Shown one piece after another: positions 46,546 to 56,739 of a stretch of 64,000 bases of DNA. A program made the translations under genes and the position numbers. The first letter of the stretch is position 1. Each line of letters starts with the position of its first letter. A model generated the notes under the pieces. The model made no database searches. It had not been told where the DNA came from and saw only the letters and a list, made by a program, of their open reading frames with translations. Source of the DNA: Methylomonas aurea (lineage in GTDB: Bacteria > Pseudomonadota > Gammaproteobacteria > Methylococcales > Methylomonadaceae); assembly GCF_024505045.1 (NCBI RefSeq), contig NZ_JANIBM010000021.1:1-64000 (forward strand). Direction: 5' to 3'.

Positions 46546-46891
46546 GGTAAGGTGATGAGTCGTTCAAAGCCGCGAATTATCGGCGTTGTTGCAACCGAAG
46601 CCAATCAAATCCTAGCCGATTTAACATAGCGCGGATGCTGCGGAGCCAAGTGAATAGCTTGTCCGAACTTTCATTTTTGCGGTTTGGTGTATTGAAAACC
46701 CGCCTGCCTGACCAGCCAGATTTTCCAATTTAAGTTTGGCCTGACAGACGGTACCTGCGGTTGTGCGGTCGATGCTTCGATGGCCGCCAGGGTTGCGAAG
46801 CCGGCGAAGTTGGCAGCCTTACCGAAACGCCAGGCGGCAACCCATTCCCGGTTTTGGCCGTGCTTCGCTCGCAGCGCATGGCTCGGGCAGG

Positions 46892-47044
46892 CTATTCGGT
46901 TTTATTGGCGGTCTTGTACCACCACAGGCCGGCCAGCGCAGCCGCCCCGGCTACGGCGGCGAATAGCAATGTCGGGTTTTGGTACAGCGCGTCGATCAAT
47001 GCGCCGATGATTTTCGGCGTACCGCGGTAACACGAAATATCCAT
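46892..47044 (-). CDS. Small membrane protein, 50 residues
   Basis: Starting at the ATG at 47044, behind an AGGAG, the peptide reads MDISCYRGTPKIIGALIDAL then NPTLLFAAVAGAAALAGLWWY, a single membrane helix, and ends TANKTE. I do not know the family. The sequence between it and hsdM (46546-46891) shows no gene or repeat I can support. Confidence 0.6.
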   Translation of the reverse strand: MDISCYRGTPKIIGALIDALYQNPTLLFAAVAGAAALAGLWWYKTANKTE

Positions 47045-47392
47045 GATTGGCTCCTGAATGGTTGGGAAAAGTCCAGCTTATGGCTAAAAATCGGCGTTGT
47101 CCAGCCAGGGCGCCAAACCGCCTGCCGCGGCCGAATTTTCGGCCGGACTGTTGCCGCATCCGGGGACTAATCGCCTACTCAGTTGACGGCAAGATGTGAA
47201 ACGGCGTTTCGCAATATGAAAACCCATTTCAATCCAATCTCCGGCTGCCGCTTGCTAAGCCTCTGATTGTTATCGACCTAAAACTTGCCGCGCGATTGGC
47301 CCGAGGATTGCTGCAGCTCGGCGCGGTCCCAACGCAGCCGGCGGCGATGTGCGGCAGGCTGCCAATTCACCAACTAAACCTGAGGTTGACTG
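47045..47392. other. Gene-free stretch before the YdhR-like gene
   Basis: I see no gene, repeat or clear promoter here. The final part (TGAGG about 9 bp before the ATG at 47393) is a plausible ribosome-binding site for the next gene. Confidence 0.5.
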
Positions 47393-47704
47393 ATGAAAGT
47401 CTTTTTATACGCAGAATATCAAGTAGCAATTCCGTTCGATCAAATCGATTGGCAGCCCATCAATGTCCAGATGAAACAATTTCCGGGCTTGAAGTCGAAG
47501 ACCTGGCTCATCGGCGTCAACAACCATACCGTCGGCGGTTTTTACGAATTCGATTCGATCGCCAACGCGCAGAACTATATCGACGGCCTGCTGCTGCCGT
47601 TCGCGAAAAAGGTCAACGGCAATCTGTCGGTGAAATTGTTCGACGGCGAAACCACCCGCGCCGCCAATATCGGCATGAATTCGCCTTACTATCCGGCGGA
47701 ATAG
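47393..47704 (+). CDS. YdhR-like dimeric alpha/beta barrel protein
   Basis: The 103 residues fit the YdhR/antibiotic-biosynthesis-monooxygenase-like fold: FPGLKSKTWLIGVNNHTVGGFYEFDSIANAQNYIDGLLLPFAKK. Members are small cytoplasmic proteins with proposed but unproven monooxygenase activity. It is followed by the methyltransferase gene at 47831. Confidence 0.75.
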   Translation: MKVFLYAEYQVAIPFDQIDWQPINVQMKQFPGLKSKTWLIGVNNHTVGGFYEFDSIANAQNYIDGLLLPFAKKVNGNLSVKLFDGETTRAANIGMNSPYYPAE

Positions 47705-47830
47705 CGCCGGACACGCCAGTGCGGCGCCGGTTTTATTAGCAAAAATTAACTTTGTTCCCGCCAGCCGAATTGGGTAGATTGCACCGACCACCGCCCCTAC
47801 CCTCAAACGGCAACTCATCGGGAGAAAGAC

Positions 47831-48904
47831 ATGACCTTGCATTTGAACCAAGTCGACACCGCCAAGCTGGAGCAGCTCCAGGGCAAACTCATCAACGACG
47901 TCGCCGGCTCGTTAGGCCTGTTGCTGGCCTACATCGGCGACAAGCTGGATTTGTACAGCGCGCTGTTGGAAATCAGTCCGGCCACCAGCCGGGAGTTGGC
48001 CGACAACACCGGTATGGACGAACGCTATCTGCGGGAATGGCTATCGGCCAACGCCGCGGCGGGCTACGTCCAGTACGACCCGGCGGCGGGCAAATTTTCG
48101 ATGACGCCGGAGCAGGCCGTGATCTTCGCCGCCGAAGGCCATCCCGCTTGCATGCAAGGCTTTTTCCAGGCGGTAATGGCGGTGTATATCGACGAACCCA
48201 AGTTCAGCGAGGTGTTCCGCTCCGGTGCCGGCCTGCCCTGGCGCGAGCACAGCCCGTGCTTGTTCTGCGGCACCGAGCGTTTCTTCCGGCCGATGTACGC
48301 GATGAATTTGATCGACCATTGGCTGCCGGCGCTGGACGGCGTCTGCGCCAAACTGGAAGCCGGCGCCCGCGTCGCCGACGTCGGTTGCGGCCACGGCTCG
48401 TCGACGATATTGATGGCCAAAGCCTTTCCCAACTCGACGTTCCACGGCTTCGACTTTCACGCGCCGTCGATCGAACATGCCCGGGAACGGGCGCGCGCCG
48501 CCGGCGTCGCCAGCAACACCATTTTCGAAGTGGTCACCGCCAAGGAGTATCCGGGCAAAAACTACGACCTTGTGACCATCTTCGACGCGCTGCACGACAT
48601 GGGCGACCCGGTCGGCGCCGCAGCCCACGTCGTCAGAACGCTGGCCGCCGACGGCTGCTTCATGCTGGTCGAACCGTTCGCCGGCGACGCGCTGGAAGAC
48701 AATCTGCATCCGCTGGGGCAAATCTATTATTCGTTCTCGACCATGGTCTGCGTGCCGGCTTCCAAATCGCAGGAAGTCGGCTTGAGTCTGGGAGCGCAGG
48801 CGGGACAAAAACGCCTCAGCGAGGTGTTGAACGCCGCCGGCTTCAACCAAATCCGCCGCGCCGCAGCGACGCCGACCAATCTGGTGCTGGAAGCGAGGCT
48901 TTGA
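47831..48904 (+). CDS. SAM-dependent methyltransferase with N-terminal winged helix
   Basis: The 357-residue protein has an N-terminal winged-helix/dimerisation part (PATSRELADNTGMDERYLREWLSANAAAGYV) and a class I methyltransferase core: ADVGCGHGSSTILMAKAFPN, FHGFDFH, YDLVTIFDALHDMGDP, GCFMLVEPFA. It is like the Rv2258c family; the substrate is unknown. A GGGAG about 8 bp ahead supports the start. Confidence 0.85.
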   Translation: MTLHLNQVDTAKLEQLQGKLINDVAGSLGLLLAYIGDKLDLYSALLEISPATSRELADNTGMDERYLREWLSANAAAGYVQYDPAAGKFSMTPEQAVIFAAEGHPACMQGFFQAVMAVYIDEPKFSEVFRSGAGLPWREHSPCLFCGTERFFRPMYAMNLIDHWLPALDGVCAKLEAGARVADVGCGHGSSTILMAKAFPNSTFHGFDFHAPSIEHARERARAAGVASNTIFEVVTAKEYPGKNYDLVTIFDALHDMGDPVGAAAHVVRTLAADGCFMLVEPFAGDALEDNLHPLGQIYYSFSTMVCVPASKSQEVGLSLGAQAGQKRLSEVLNAAGFNQIRRAAATPTNLVLEARL

Positions 48905-48939
48905 TTTGCGGATAAGTCGCGCCGGCACAATTGAACCGG

Positions 48940-50298
48940 TCAACCGCTTTGCCGATAGAGGTCTCGATACAGCCGGCGCATGCGTTGCAGATCGCCGGCG
49001 CTCAAGCCATCTGCGCCGTAGCGGGCCGCTTCGAACAATCGGGTCAGTTCCGCGGCGCCGGTTTGCAGGTCGCGGCGATGTCTGCGTTGAATTTGCGTCA
49101 GGTATTCCCGGGTATTGTTGAACCGGGATCTCGGTAAATCGCCGAGCGCAAACAAGCGTTCCATTGCCCGGTAGTATTGGCGCGCGCCGCGCTCACCCTC
49201 GGCATGGCGTCCGCAGCGGCACAGATACCAATAATCCCAACGGCTTAAAAACCAGATCGCCCAAGGCGTCTCGCGCAGCAGATTGCGGAAAGCGAGTATT
49301 ACGGCCAGCAGAATCAACCCCAGCAACGCGAACATCAAATCCAGCCAATGTTCGCGCAGCCATTGCCGCAGCCAGCGCCACCAATCGAAGACAACCAATA
49401 CCGCCGGCTGTAGCGTTTCGCTGAATCCGGCCAGTTCCTCAATCGCCGATTTTTGCCAGCGCGGCATATGCGGCCGCTGCGCCGCGGCGCGCATTTCCTG
49501 CGGACCGGGCCAGTGCATGCCCGGCCATTGCAAACCTTGGCTGCCAGCGGAACCGTTTTCGGCGGCCGCACCCTGGCCTTTGGCTGCGGCGGAACCGGTC
49601 TGCCCGCCCGACTGCGCCTGCTCCAGCTCACCGCCCGGCGCCTGCGGAACCTCCTGGCCGAAGCGCGATTCCAGATAAGGCCAACTGACTTGCGGCGTCA
49701 GCAGGTACAAGCCGCCGCCGAGCAGCAAGATGCTCAGCGTGGCGGCCGCGCTGGCGGCGCCCTGCCCCCGGCTAATCGACGTCCGCGCCAGGCCGGTCAG
49801 ACGCAGGTCGTCGCTACGCTGGCCAATCTGGCTGGCAACCAAGGTAAACACGGCGGCAATCAGATATGGCAGGATATAAAACAGCATGGTCCAGTCCGCC
49901 CGGTAGTGGGAAGCGGCAAACAGCACCAAGGCCAACGAGGTCAACAACCCCAGGTGCAACTGGCGGCGGCCGGCAGTCGCGCAATTGTAAGCAGCTTGCA
50001 ACATCGCCAGCAGGTACAGGCCGGCGCGCGGCATGCCCCACAACGGCAAAAACGCGAACACGAACAACACCAAACCGAAAAACAACACGAATTTTTGGGC
50101 AATGCCGCCCCAGCCGCCGGCTTTTCGACCTTGGCGCCAACCGACGGCCAGGGTGCCGCCGAACACCACCGACCAAAACAGCATTTCCCTGCCGAAGCTG
50201 CCGTAGCCGATATCCAAATACGCGTTGCAGGCCAGCGCCAACAGTTGCGCGGCGAACAACCCGGCATACAGCGATCCGGCAAGCTTGGTTTCGTTCAC
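48940..50298 (-). CDS. DUF4129-domain membrane protein
   Basis: I start at the GTG at 50298, which overlaps the DUF58 stop (452 residues); the longer frame upstream is antisense-like arginine-rich sequence. About six membrane helices fill residues 5-215, a Gln/Gly/Ala-rich periplasmic linker follows, and another helix (MFALLGLILLAVILAF) near 318-334 precedes the DUF4129 domain (ARQYYRAMERLFALGDLPRSRFNNTREYL). Relatives (TgpA-like) carry a transglutaminase core in the periplasmic part; I see none here. Confidence 0.75.
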   Translation of the reverse strand: MNETKLAGSLYAGLFAAQLLALACNAYLDIGYGSFGREMLFWSVVFGGTLAVGWRQGRKAGGWGGIAQKFVLFFGLVLFVFAFLPLWGMPRAGLYLLAMLQAAYNCATAGRRQLHLGLLTSLALVLFAASHYRADWTMLFYILPYLIAAVFTLVASQIGQRSDDLRLTGLARTSISRGQGAASAAATLSILLLGGGLYLLTPQVSWPYLESRFGQEVPQAPGGELEQAQSGGQTGSAAAKGQGAAAENGSAGSQGLQWPGMHWPGPQEMRAAAQRPHMPRWQKSAIEELAGFSETLQPAVLVVFDWWRWLRQWLREHWLDLMFALLGLILLAVILAFRNLLRETPWAIWFLSRWDYWYLCRCGRHAEGERGARQYYRAMERLFALGDLPRSRFNNTREYLTQIQRRHRRDLQTGAAELTRLFEAARYGADGLSAGDLQRMRRLYRDLYRQSG

Positions 50299-51551
50299 GA
50301 ATTGAATACCTCGGTCAAATCGTCGCCTTTGCGCACGGTCAGGCTCGGTACGCCCATCTCCAGCAGACCCAGGGTCAAATCCCTTCGCCGCGGTGCGGCG
50401 GCCATGCCGGCGCCGCTCGGAAAAAAACTGTCGCGGTCGAAGGTTACCGCCAGCAAATTGGCGCCTCTGGCGCGCAGCAAGGCCAGCGCTTGCAGCGTCG
50501 CCGTGTCCCGGTGCGGCGGTTCGCTGAGCAGCAACACCACGGTTTCGCCGCGCTGGCAATGCAAGGCAATGTCGGTCAACAGTTCGGCGTACGGGGTGCG
50601 GCCGTCGCTGTCCGCCACGGCCAAGGCGTCCAACATATGCTGAAAGTGCAAGTCGCCTTTGCCGGAAGCAAAGCGCACGGTTTGAGCCCCGTAAGCCAGC
50701 AAGCGGCTATGGATGTTTTGCCGGCAGGCATATCCGGCGACGGAAGCGGCAATCCGTATCGCATACTCCAGGGTGCTGTGGCGGCCGCGGCCGACATTGG
50801 CGTCCTTGGCCAAATCCAGTGCAATGTAAAGGCAAGCCGAAGCCAACGGTTCGAATTCTTTTACCATCAATTCGTTCATCCGCGCGGTGGTCGGCCAGTG
50901 CACGTGGCGCGGGTTGTCGCCGCTGCGGTATTCGCGCAGGCCGGCGAACTCGGCCGCTCCGGCGCCCTCCGGCAAACAGTAGGCGCCGCGGTGAATCTGG
51001 CTGGGCGCACCGAGCAAGGCCAAGGCCTGGATCGGAAACAATTTCGGGTAGATCGTAAATCCTTGCGTCGTCTGTTCTCCGGCGATACGCACTTCCGCCA
51101 AACCTAACGGAAACGACGAAGCCAGACCGACCGGCCCCAGCTGGTAAAAGCCGCGTTTTTCGCATTGCAACGTCAACTCGAAGCGGCGGCTAGCGCCGCC
51201 GGGGATATACGAAATCCCGCCCAACAAGCGAGCGCCGGCGGCAGGCAGCGATTCGGCGGCGCCGACAAAAGGCAGATGATCGGCCAATTCCAGCATAAAG
51301 CGCGGCAGCCGGCCGCGGTTATGCACTTCGAATTCGAATCTAACCATATCGCCTTCCAAAGCCCGTTGCGGCGCGATCCGGCGGATTGCCACGCGCTTCA
51401 ACAACAGGTAAGGCCAGAGCAAACCGCTGAGTAAACCGCCGCCGATCAAGGCCGCCAATAGCCAAGGCAGACTTTGCTCGCGGGCGATGGCGCCGGCATA
51501 AGCCGCCAACGCAAAACCGGCCAGTATCCAAAACCGGCGTTGAACCGACAT
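50295..51551 (-). CDS. DUF58-domain protein
   Basis: I start at ATG 51551 (418 residues), 4 bp after the MoxR stop. Two hydrophobic segments at the N-terminus are followed by a beta-rich region (KRVAIRRIAPQRALEGDMVRFEFEVHNRG) and the DUF58 signature EFAGLREYRSGDNPRHVHWPTTARMNELMVKEFE, then a von Willebrand A-like part (LYIALDLAKDANVG). DUF58 proteins pair with MoxR ATPases; function is thought to be complex assembly at the membrane. Confidence 0.88.
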   Translation of the reverse strand: MSVQRRFWILAGFALAAYAGAIAREQSLPWLLAALIGGGLLSGLLWPYLLLKRVAIRRIAPQRALEGDMVRFEFEVHNRGRLPRFMLELADHLPFVGAAESLPAAGARLLGGISYIPGGASRRFELTLQCEKRGFYQLGPVGLASSFPLGLAEVRIAGEQTTQGFTIYPKLFPIQALALLGAPSQIHRGAYCLPEGAGAAEFAGLREYRSGDNPRHVHWPTTARMNELMVKEFEPLASACLYIALDLAKDANVGRGRHSTLEYAIRIAASVAGYACRQNIHSRLLAYGAQTVRFASGKGDLHFQHMLDALAVADSDGRTPYAELLTDIALHCQRGETVVLLLSEPPHRDTATLQALALLRARGANLLAVTFDRDSFFPSGAGMAAAPRRRDLTLGLLEMGVPSLTVRKGDDLTEVFNS

Positions 51552-51555
51552 CGGG

Positions 51556-52482
51556 CTACACCACCGGCGGCGGCAATTGGCCGAGAATCTCGGCCAGAAT
51601 TTCGCCGGCGCTGCGGCCCAGCACCGCCGCCTGCGGCCGCACCAACAACCGGTGCTCAAGTACCGCCGGCGCGATTAGTTTCACCAAATCCGGAGTGACG
51701 AAGGCTTGGCCGCGTAAATAGGCCAAACCTTGCGCGGCGCGCGCCAGCGCCAAGGTTGCGCGTGGGCTGGCGCCCAAACGCAAATCGGTGTGTTTGCGAC
51801 TGGCAGCGCCGATACCGACGATGTAGGCGGCGACGTCCGGGCTGATATAGACATTTTTCACCTCGGCGCGCGCCGCCAGGATTTGGGCTTCGGTCGCAAC
51901 CGGTTGCAGGGTCTCGATCGGATGGTTCTGAGCCTGTGCCGCCAGGATTTTGATTTCCTGGTCGATGTTGGGGTAGCCCATATGCAGCCGTATGAAAAAA
52001 CGGTCCAACTGCGCCTCCGGCAGCGCATGGGTGCCGGCCATGTCGATCGGGTTTTGCGTAGCCATAACCGTGAATAATTTCGGCAATTCGTAGCTTTGGC
52101 CGTCGACGCTGACGTGGAACTCTTCCATGCATTCCAACAATGCCGACTGGGCCCGCGGCGTCGCCCGATTGATTTCGTCGGCCAATAGCAATTGGGTGAA
52201 TACCGGGCCGGGACGAAATTCGAAATCCGCGCTTTTCTGGTTGTATACAGCCACGCCGGTGATGTCCGACGGCAATAAATCGGGCGTGCATTGCAGGCGC
52301 TTCATGTCGACTTGGATCGACCGCGCCAATGCCCGCGCCAACATGGTTTTGCCGGTTCCGGGCACGTCTTCCAGCAGAATGTGGCCTTTGCAAAGGATGG
52401 CGACGCAAGCCAGTTCGATGACCGGCCGTTTGCCGACGATGACGCGTTCGACGTTTTCGATCAGGGTGTGAATGTTTTCCAT
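51556..52482 (-). CDS. MoxR-family AAA+ ATPase
   Basis: The 308-residue protein (ATG at 52482) has Walker A EDVPGTGKTMLARALA, Walker B LLLADEINRATPRAQSALLE, sensor MATQNPIDMAGTHALPEAQLDRF and a C-terminal lid. It heads the MoxR-DUF58-DUF4129 operon and probably acts as a chaperone on its two partners. A longer frame to 52695 lies over the neighbouring gene and is not used. Confidence 0.93.
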   Translation of the reverse strand: MENIHTLIENVERVIVGKRPVIELACVAILCKGHILLEDVPGTGKTMLARALARSIQVDMKRLQCTPDLLPSDITGVAVYNQKSADFEFRPGPVFTQLLLADEINRATPRAQSALLECMEEFHVSVDGQSYELPKLFTVMATQNPIDMAGTHALPEAQLDRFFIRLHMGYPNIDQEIKILAAQAQNHPIETLQPVATEAQILAARAEVKNVYISPDVAAYIVGIGAASRKHTDLRLGASPRATLALARAAQGLAYLRGQAFVTPDLVKLIAPAVLEHRLLVRPQAAVLGRSAGEILAEILGQLPPPVV

Positions 52483-52501
52483 AGCGAGCGATTGAGTTGA
52501 A

Positions 52502-53341
52502 TCAGGAATTCGGACCGGCTTGGCCCAAGATCGGCTTATCGGCAAAAATGGCCAGCAAGGCGAATAGCCCCACGGCCAAAGCAGAGCTACTCGCCGCGGC
52601 CGCCGACAAGCCCAAATACGCCAACGCCGACAGAAAAATGAAGTAGATCGACGGCACGATTCCGGATAAACCGCCGTGAATCCCGTAACCGGCAAGTAAA
52701 ACCCAGACCAGCAGATTCAGGCCTACGACCCAGCGCACCGGATAGTAAACCGCCGGATGCAGCCGGTCCTTATTTCTGGCCAAGGCCAGAAACACGATCA
52801 GATAAGCCAATAACAATCCGTAGCCATAACCGAAAAACTCCGGATTTGCCGCAGCGGTCGAATCGTTATTCAACACGTAGAGCACGCTGCCGTTCAACAC
52901 ATTGGCCGGAATCAGATATTGCTGCAGATTGCGTTCGTTGCCGCCAATGTCCGCGGCGATATCCGGAAAACAGAACACCGCGTCCTGCGGCACGATTAAC
53001 GAGCCTTGCGCCATCCGCAGTTGCGGATAGTCGGCCACCGGCTGGGCGTTCACCGCCAGGGTTTGCCCGGCAAAACCGATTTGGTCGCCCGGCATGCCCT
53101 GTACCCGAGTGATTTGCAGTTGCCCGGCAGCGTCGGTATAGCGGACCAAACGCCCCCGGCTCAATTCAATCCGATTCGACATCACCATGAATGCATTTTG
53201 ACTCAGTTCGCGATAAGCCGGATTGGCGGACGCCATGCGGCTGACAGGATGGTTCAACGGCGCGTGGATTAACGGAAATCCGAAAACGATGCCGGCCAAC
53301 AGGCATAACAGATTCGGCCAAATTCTTAGGCTGGTAAGCAT
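52502..53341 (-). CDS. Membrane protein with signal-peptidase-I-like domain
   Basis: The start at 53341 follows a GGAG 5 bp upstream (279 residues). One N-terminal helix leads a beta-rich domain (MVMSNRIELSRGRLVRYTDAAGQLQITRVQGMPGDQIGFAGQTLAVNAQPV) that resembles signal peptidase I, including the RVxGxPGD segment. The catalytic Ser-Met-x-Pro stretch is absent. Four helices follow in the C-terminal half. It is probably not an active peptidase. It lies just before the MoxR gene. Confidence 0.6.
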   Translation of the reverse strand: MLTSLRIWPNLLCLLAGIVFGFPLIHAPLNHPVSRMASANPAYRELSQNAFMVMSNRIELSRGRLVRYTDAAGQLQITRVQGMPGDQIGFAGQTLAVNAQPVADYPQLRMAQGSLIVPQDAVFCFPDIAADIGGNERNLQQYLIPANVLNGSVLYVLNNDSTAAANPEFFGYGYGLLLAYLIVFLALARNKDRLHPAVYYPVRWVVGLNLLVWVLLAGYGIHGGLSGIVPSIYFIFLSALAYLGLSAAAASSSALAVGLFALLAIFADKPILGQAGPNS

Positions 53342-53604
53342 GAAACTCCTGGTTGGGGTCAATTGCAAAGGGGCCAGCCAAGCGCCGCGACTGGCTGGTC
53401 GGCTCTAGCGTTGTTGCTGGGTAGCGTAAACTTAGTCCAAGTTTTGGATTGCGTTGCCCTGACTTGCGACATGGCCGCCGGTCGGCAATCGCGGCAGTTT
53501 GGCTATGGTTAGGGCTATAACTTGATAAACTAAGCCCGCCCCCGGTTTCCGCCGCCGGCCGGTTTTGGCCGACAGCGGACCGATTCGAATATCAAGGAGA
53601 ATTT

Positions 53605-54063
53605 ATGCGTTATTGGCTGATGAAATCGGAACCGGAAACCTTCGGTATCGACGATTTATATGCGCGGCCGCAGCAAACCGAACATTGGGACGGCGTGCGC
53701 AATTACCAGGCGCGCAACATGATGCGCGACGAGATGAAAATCGGCGACCAAATATTGTTTTACCACTCCAATTGCGACGAGCCCGGCATCGTCGGCATTG
53801 CCGAGGTGGTCAGGGAAAGTTATCCGGATTTCACGGCGTTCGATCCGGACGACAAGCATTTCGATCCGAAAAGCAATCCGGATAAGCCGACCTGGTTTAT
53901 GGTCGACGTCAAATTCGTGCGGAAACTGTCGCGCACGATCAGCTTGCGCGAGCTGAAAACCAAATCCGAGCTGAGCGAGCTGGCTTTGTTGCGCCGCGGC
54001 AATCGGCTGTCGATCATGCCGGTCAGCGTCGAGCAGTGGGCGTTTATCCTGGCGCTGGAATAG
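53605..54063 (+). CDS. EVE-domain protein
   Basis: The 152 residues match the EVE family: MRYWLMKSEPETFGIDDL, HWDGVRNYQARNMMRDEMKIGDQILFYHSN, GIVGIAEVVRESYPD. EVE domains share the PUA-like fold and may bind modified bases. An AAGGAG precedes the ATG. Confidence 0.92.
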   Translation: MRYWLMKSEPETFGIDDLYARPQQTEHWDGVRNYQARNMMRDEMKIGDQILFYHSNCDEPGIVGIAEVVRESYPDFTAFDPDDKHFDPKSNPDKPTWFMVDVKFVRKLSRTISLRELKTKSELSELALLRRGNRLSIMPVSVEQWAFILALE

Positions 54064-54082
54064 CCGTCGTGCCGGCGGCAAG

Positions 54083-55588
54083 GTGACGCACGTGGAAATC
54101 AAACTGCCGCTGGATGCGAATCTGCAAGCCGCCCTGAACAAAGTCAGTGCCGCCTTTCCGGAGCTGAAACTGAATCAGGTTCTGGAAGCCAAGATCGTCG
54201 TCAATCAAACGCAATTGAATCTGCTGACGGTGAATATGGCCGGCAAGACCTTGACGCTGCAAACGCCCCTGCCCTTGCCGCTCGCTGCCGGCCAAAGCTT
54301 GCAACTGCAAGTGGTCAAATTATTGCCGACACCGGAATTCAAATTGATCGCTCCGCCGCTACCGGCCAACGCCAAGCCAACGGCCAGCGGCGAAACGCCG
54401 CTGCTGAAACTGGCAACCGCCGCCGCGCCGGCACCAGTGGCGGCAGCCGGCAATCCGTTACCAAACCTGCAACTCGGCCAGGCCGTGCCGGCCCAGGTGG
54501 TCAGCGTCGGCAAACAAGGCATGACGCTGCAACTCGCTATGCCATTGCCGGCATCCGTCCAACCAGCAACCGATAACGCCGCTGGCCGTTCGCCAGCTCC
54601 GCCGATCACACTGGATAGCCGGCAATTGATCGAAGCCGATCCGGCCAAACCGGCGTTGGTGCCAGGTAGCCGCATCGAATTGCAACTTGTGAAGGCCGGA
54701 GCGCCGCCGTTGTTCAGCGTCAGCCTGGCGCCGGCGGATTCGGCAGCCGAGCTGGTCGCCGCCGCTTTCAAACAAGCCCTGCCGCAGCAAAGTTCGCCGC
54801 TGCTGTTGCTGAATCGGCTGGACCATGCCTTTGGCGAATTGATCGCCGATAAAACCGTCGGCGAAACCTTGAAACATTTGGCGTTGGAGATTTTGCGCGC
54901 GATTCCGGATAAATCGGCACTGTTCCAGCCAGGCGATCTAAAAACTGCCGTGACCCGCTCAGGGCTGTTCCTGGAAGCGCAATTGGCGCAAGCCGGCCGG
55001 CAGCAGACGCCGCCTACGTTGGCGGACGACTTCAAGCTCAGACTGGGCAAGTTTATTGCGCAACTGGCGCTGGAATTGAAACCGGCCGCGGCAGAACGCA
55101 CCGCCGCAGCCAGCGAACCGCTGCTGAGAGAACTGTTGCAGCAAGCCGAGGGTAGTTTGGCGAAATTGACCTTGGACCAGTTGCATTCGTTGCCGAAAGA
55201 CGATGCGCCGCGCCAGGTTTGGGTGTTGGAGCTGCCTTTCCTGCAAAACGGTAAGCCGGACCTGCTGGAACTGGTCGTGGAGCACGATCGAGACGGCAGC
55301 GGCAACCCGAATGGACAGAACAACTGGGTAGTGAGCATTACCATTACCCCGCCGGAACTTGCTACAATACATTGCAAGCTCTCCTGTTACGACGGTAGCG
55401 TCAACACTCGTTTCTGGAGCGAATCGGCCGATACGGTCGAAAAAATTAACGCGCGTCTCGACCACCTGAGACGGCAATTCGAAGAAAAAGGATTGAAGCC
55501 CGGTTTTATGGATGCCCAACAAGGCAAACCTGCCCAAGAACACTCGCCGATAGCGTCGCCGCAAAGCTTGTTAAGCGAAAAAGTTTAG
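54083..55588 (+). CDS. FliK-like hook-length control domain protein
   Basis: The start is a GTG at 54083 and the product has 501 residues. The N-terminal 250 are Ala/Pro/Leu/Gln-rich and low in complexity. The C-terminal 150 (VWVLELPFLQNGKPDLLELVVEHD, then CKLSCYDGSVNTRFWSESADTVEKINARLDHLRRQFEEKGL) resemble the C-terminal domain of FliK. No other flagellar gene is near, so a different export or regulatory role is possible. Confidence 0.6.
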   Translation: MTHVEIKLPLDANLQAALNKVSAAFPELKLNQVLEAKIVVNQTQLNLLTVNMAGKTLTLQTPLPLPLAAGQSLQLQVVKLLPTPEFKLIAPPLPANAKPTASGETPLLKLATAAAPAPVAAAGNPLPNLQLGQAVPAQVVSVGKQGMTLQLAMPLPASVQPATDNAAGRSPAPPITLDSRQLIEADPAKPALVPGSRIELQLVKAGAPPLFSVSLAPADSAAELVAAAFKQALPQQSSPLLLLNRLDHAFGELIADKTVGETLKHLALEILRAIPDKSALFQPGDLKTAVTRSGLFLEAQLAQAGRQQTPPTLADDFKLRLGKFIAQLALELKPAAAERTAAASEPLLRELLQQAEGSLAKLTLDQLHSLPKDDAPRQVWVLELPFLQNGKPDLLELVVEHDRDGSGNPNGQNNWVVSITITPPELATIHCKLSCYDGSVNTRFWSESADTVEKINARLDHLRRQFEEKGLKPGFMDAQQGKPAQEHSPIASPQSLLSEKV

Positions 55589-55692
55589 CTGCCTAACCTT
55601 GAATAGCCCGCTCACATCCAACCTTTACACCCATTTCCGCTTCGGCCCTACGGCCGCGGCGCGTGCCGTTTATCCATTGGAGATACAGATTC

Positions 55693-56700
55693 ATGTCTAA
55701 CCAGCAAGTCACCCTTACCCAGTTCATCATCGAACAGCAGCGCGGTCTGCCGGACGCTTCGGGGACCTTTACCCTGTTGCTGAACAACATCGTCACCGCC
55801 TGCAAACAAATCTCGCATCGGGTGAACTGCGGAGCCTTGATCGGCGTGTTAGGCAGCGCCGAATCGGAAAACGTCCAGGGCGAGGTCCAGAAAAAACTGG
55901 ACATCATCACCAACGACATCATGGTCAAAGCCCTTGATTGGAGCGGTTCTTTGGGCGGTATGGCCTCCGAAGAGATCAACGATCCGATCAAGATTCCGAA
56001 GCAATATCCGAAAGGCAAATACCTGGTGTTGTTCGATCCGCTGGACGGTTCGTCCAATATCGACATCAACATGACCGTCGGCACCATCTTCTCGATTTTG
56101 CGTTGCCGCGAGGGTATCGAACCGGAAACCGAGGACTTTCTGCGCCGCGGCACCGAACAGGTCTGCGCCGGTTTCGTGTTGTACGGGCCGTCGACGATGC
56201 TGGTGCTGACCACCGGCAACGGCGTCAACGGCTTTACTTTGGACCAGGACGTCGGCGAGTTCATCCTGACCCATTGCAACATGAAAATTCCGGAAGAAAG
56301 CAGCGAGTTTGCCATCAACATGTCCAACCAGCGCTTTTGGGAGCCGCCGGTAAAACGCTATATCGACGAATGCGTGGCCGGCGAAGACGGCCCGCGCGGT
56401 AAAAATTTCAACATGCGCTGGGTAGCCTCGTTGGTAGCCGAGGTGTACCGGATATTGAATCGGGGCGGGGTGTTTCTGTATCCGCACGACTTGCGCGACC
56501 CGAGCAAACCGGGCAAGCTGCGCCTGATGTACGAAGCAAATCCGATGGCATTTATCATCGAGCAAGCCGGCGGCTTATGCACGACCGGTCGGGAACGGAT
56601 TTTGGATTTAAAACCGAATAGCATCCATCAGCGGGTGCCGCTGATTTTGGGCTCGAAGAACGAAGTCGAACGCATCATTGCCTACCATCAACAGGATTGA
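55693..56700 (+). CDS. fbp: Class I fructose-1,6-bisphosphatase
   Basis: The ATG at 55693 follows a GGAG at 55678-55681 (335 residues). Signatures include [16 protein letters not shown] and [21 protein letters not shown] with the metal-binding acids, and [21 protein letters not shown]. It makes fructose 6-phosphate in gluconeogenesis or carbon assimilation. Confidence 0.95.
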   Translation: MSNQQVTLTQFIIEQQRGLPDASGTFTLLLNNIVTACKQISHRVNCGALIGVLGSAESENVQGEVQKKLDIITNDIMVKALDWSGSLGGMASEEINDPIKIPKQYPKGKYLVLFDPLDGSSNIDINMTVGTIFSILRCREGIEPETEDFLRRGTEQVCAGFVLYGPSTMLVLTTGNGVNGFTLDQDVGEFILTHCNMKIPEESSEFAINMSNQRFWEPPVKRYIDECVAGEDGPRGKNFNMRWVASLVAEVYRILNRGGVFLYPHDLRDPSKPGKLRLMYEANPMAFIIEQAGGLCTTGRERILDLKPNSIHQRVPLILGSKNEVERIIAYHQQD

Positions 56701-56739
56701 TTTTTTTTAGAACAAAAACGGACTCGGGATGAGTCGATA

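Noticed and set aside
47752-48915. Long arginine-rich reading frame over the methyltransferase gene
   Set aside because: It is an out-of-frame shadow caused by high GC content, while the 47831 frame has clear family motifs.
48940-51107. Several long plus-strand frames opposite the DUF58/DUF4129 genes
   Set aside because: They are antisense shadows in GC-rich sequence with no family motifs.
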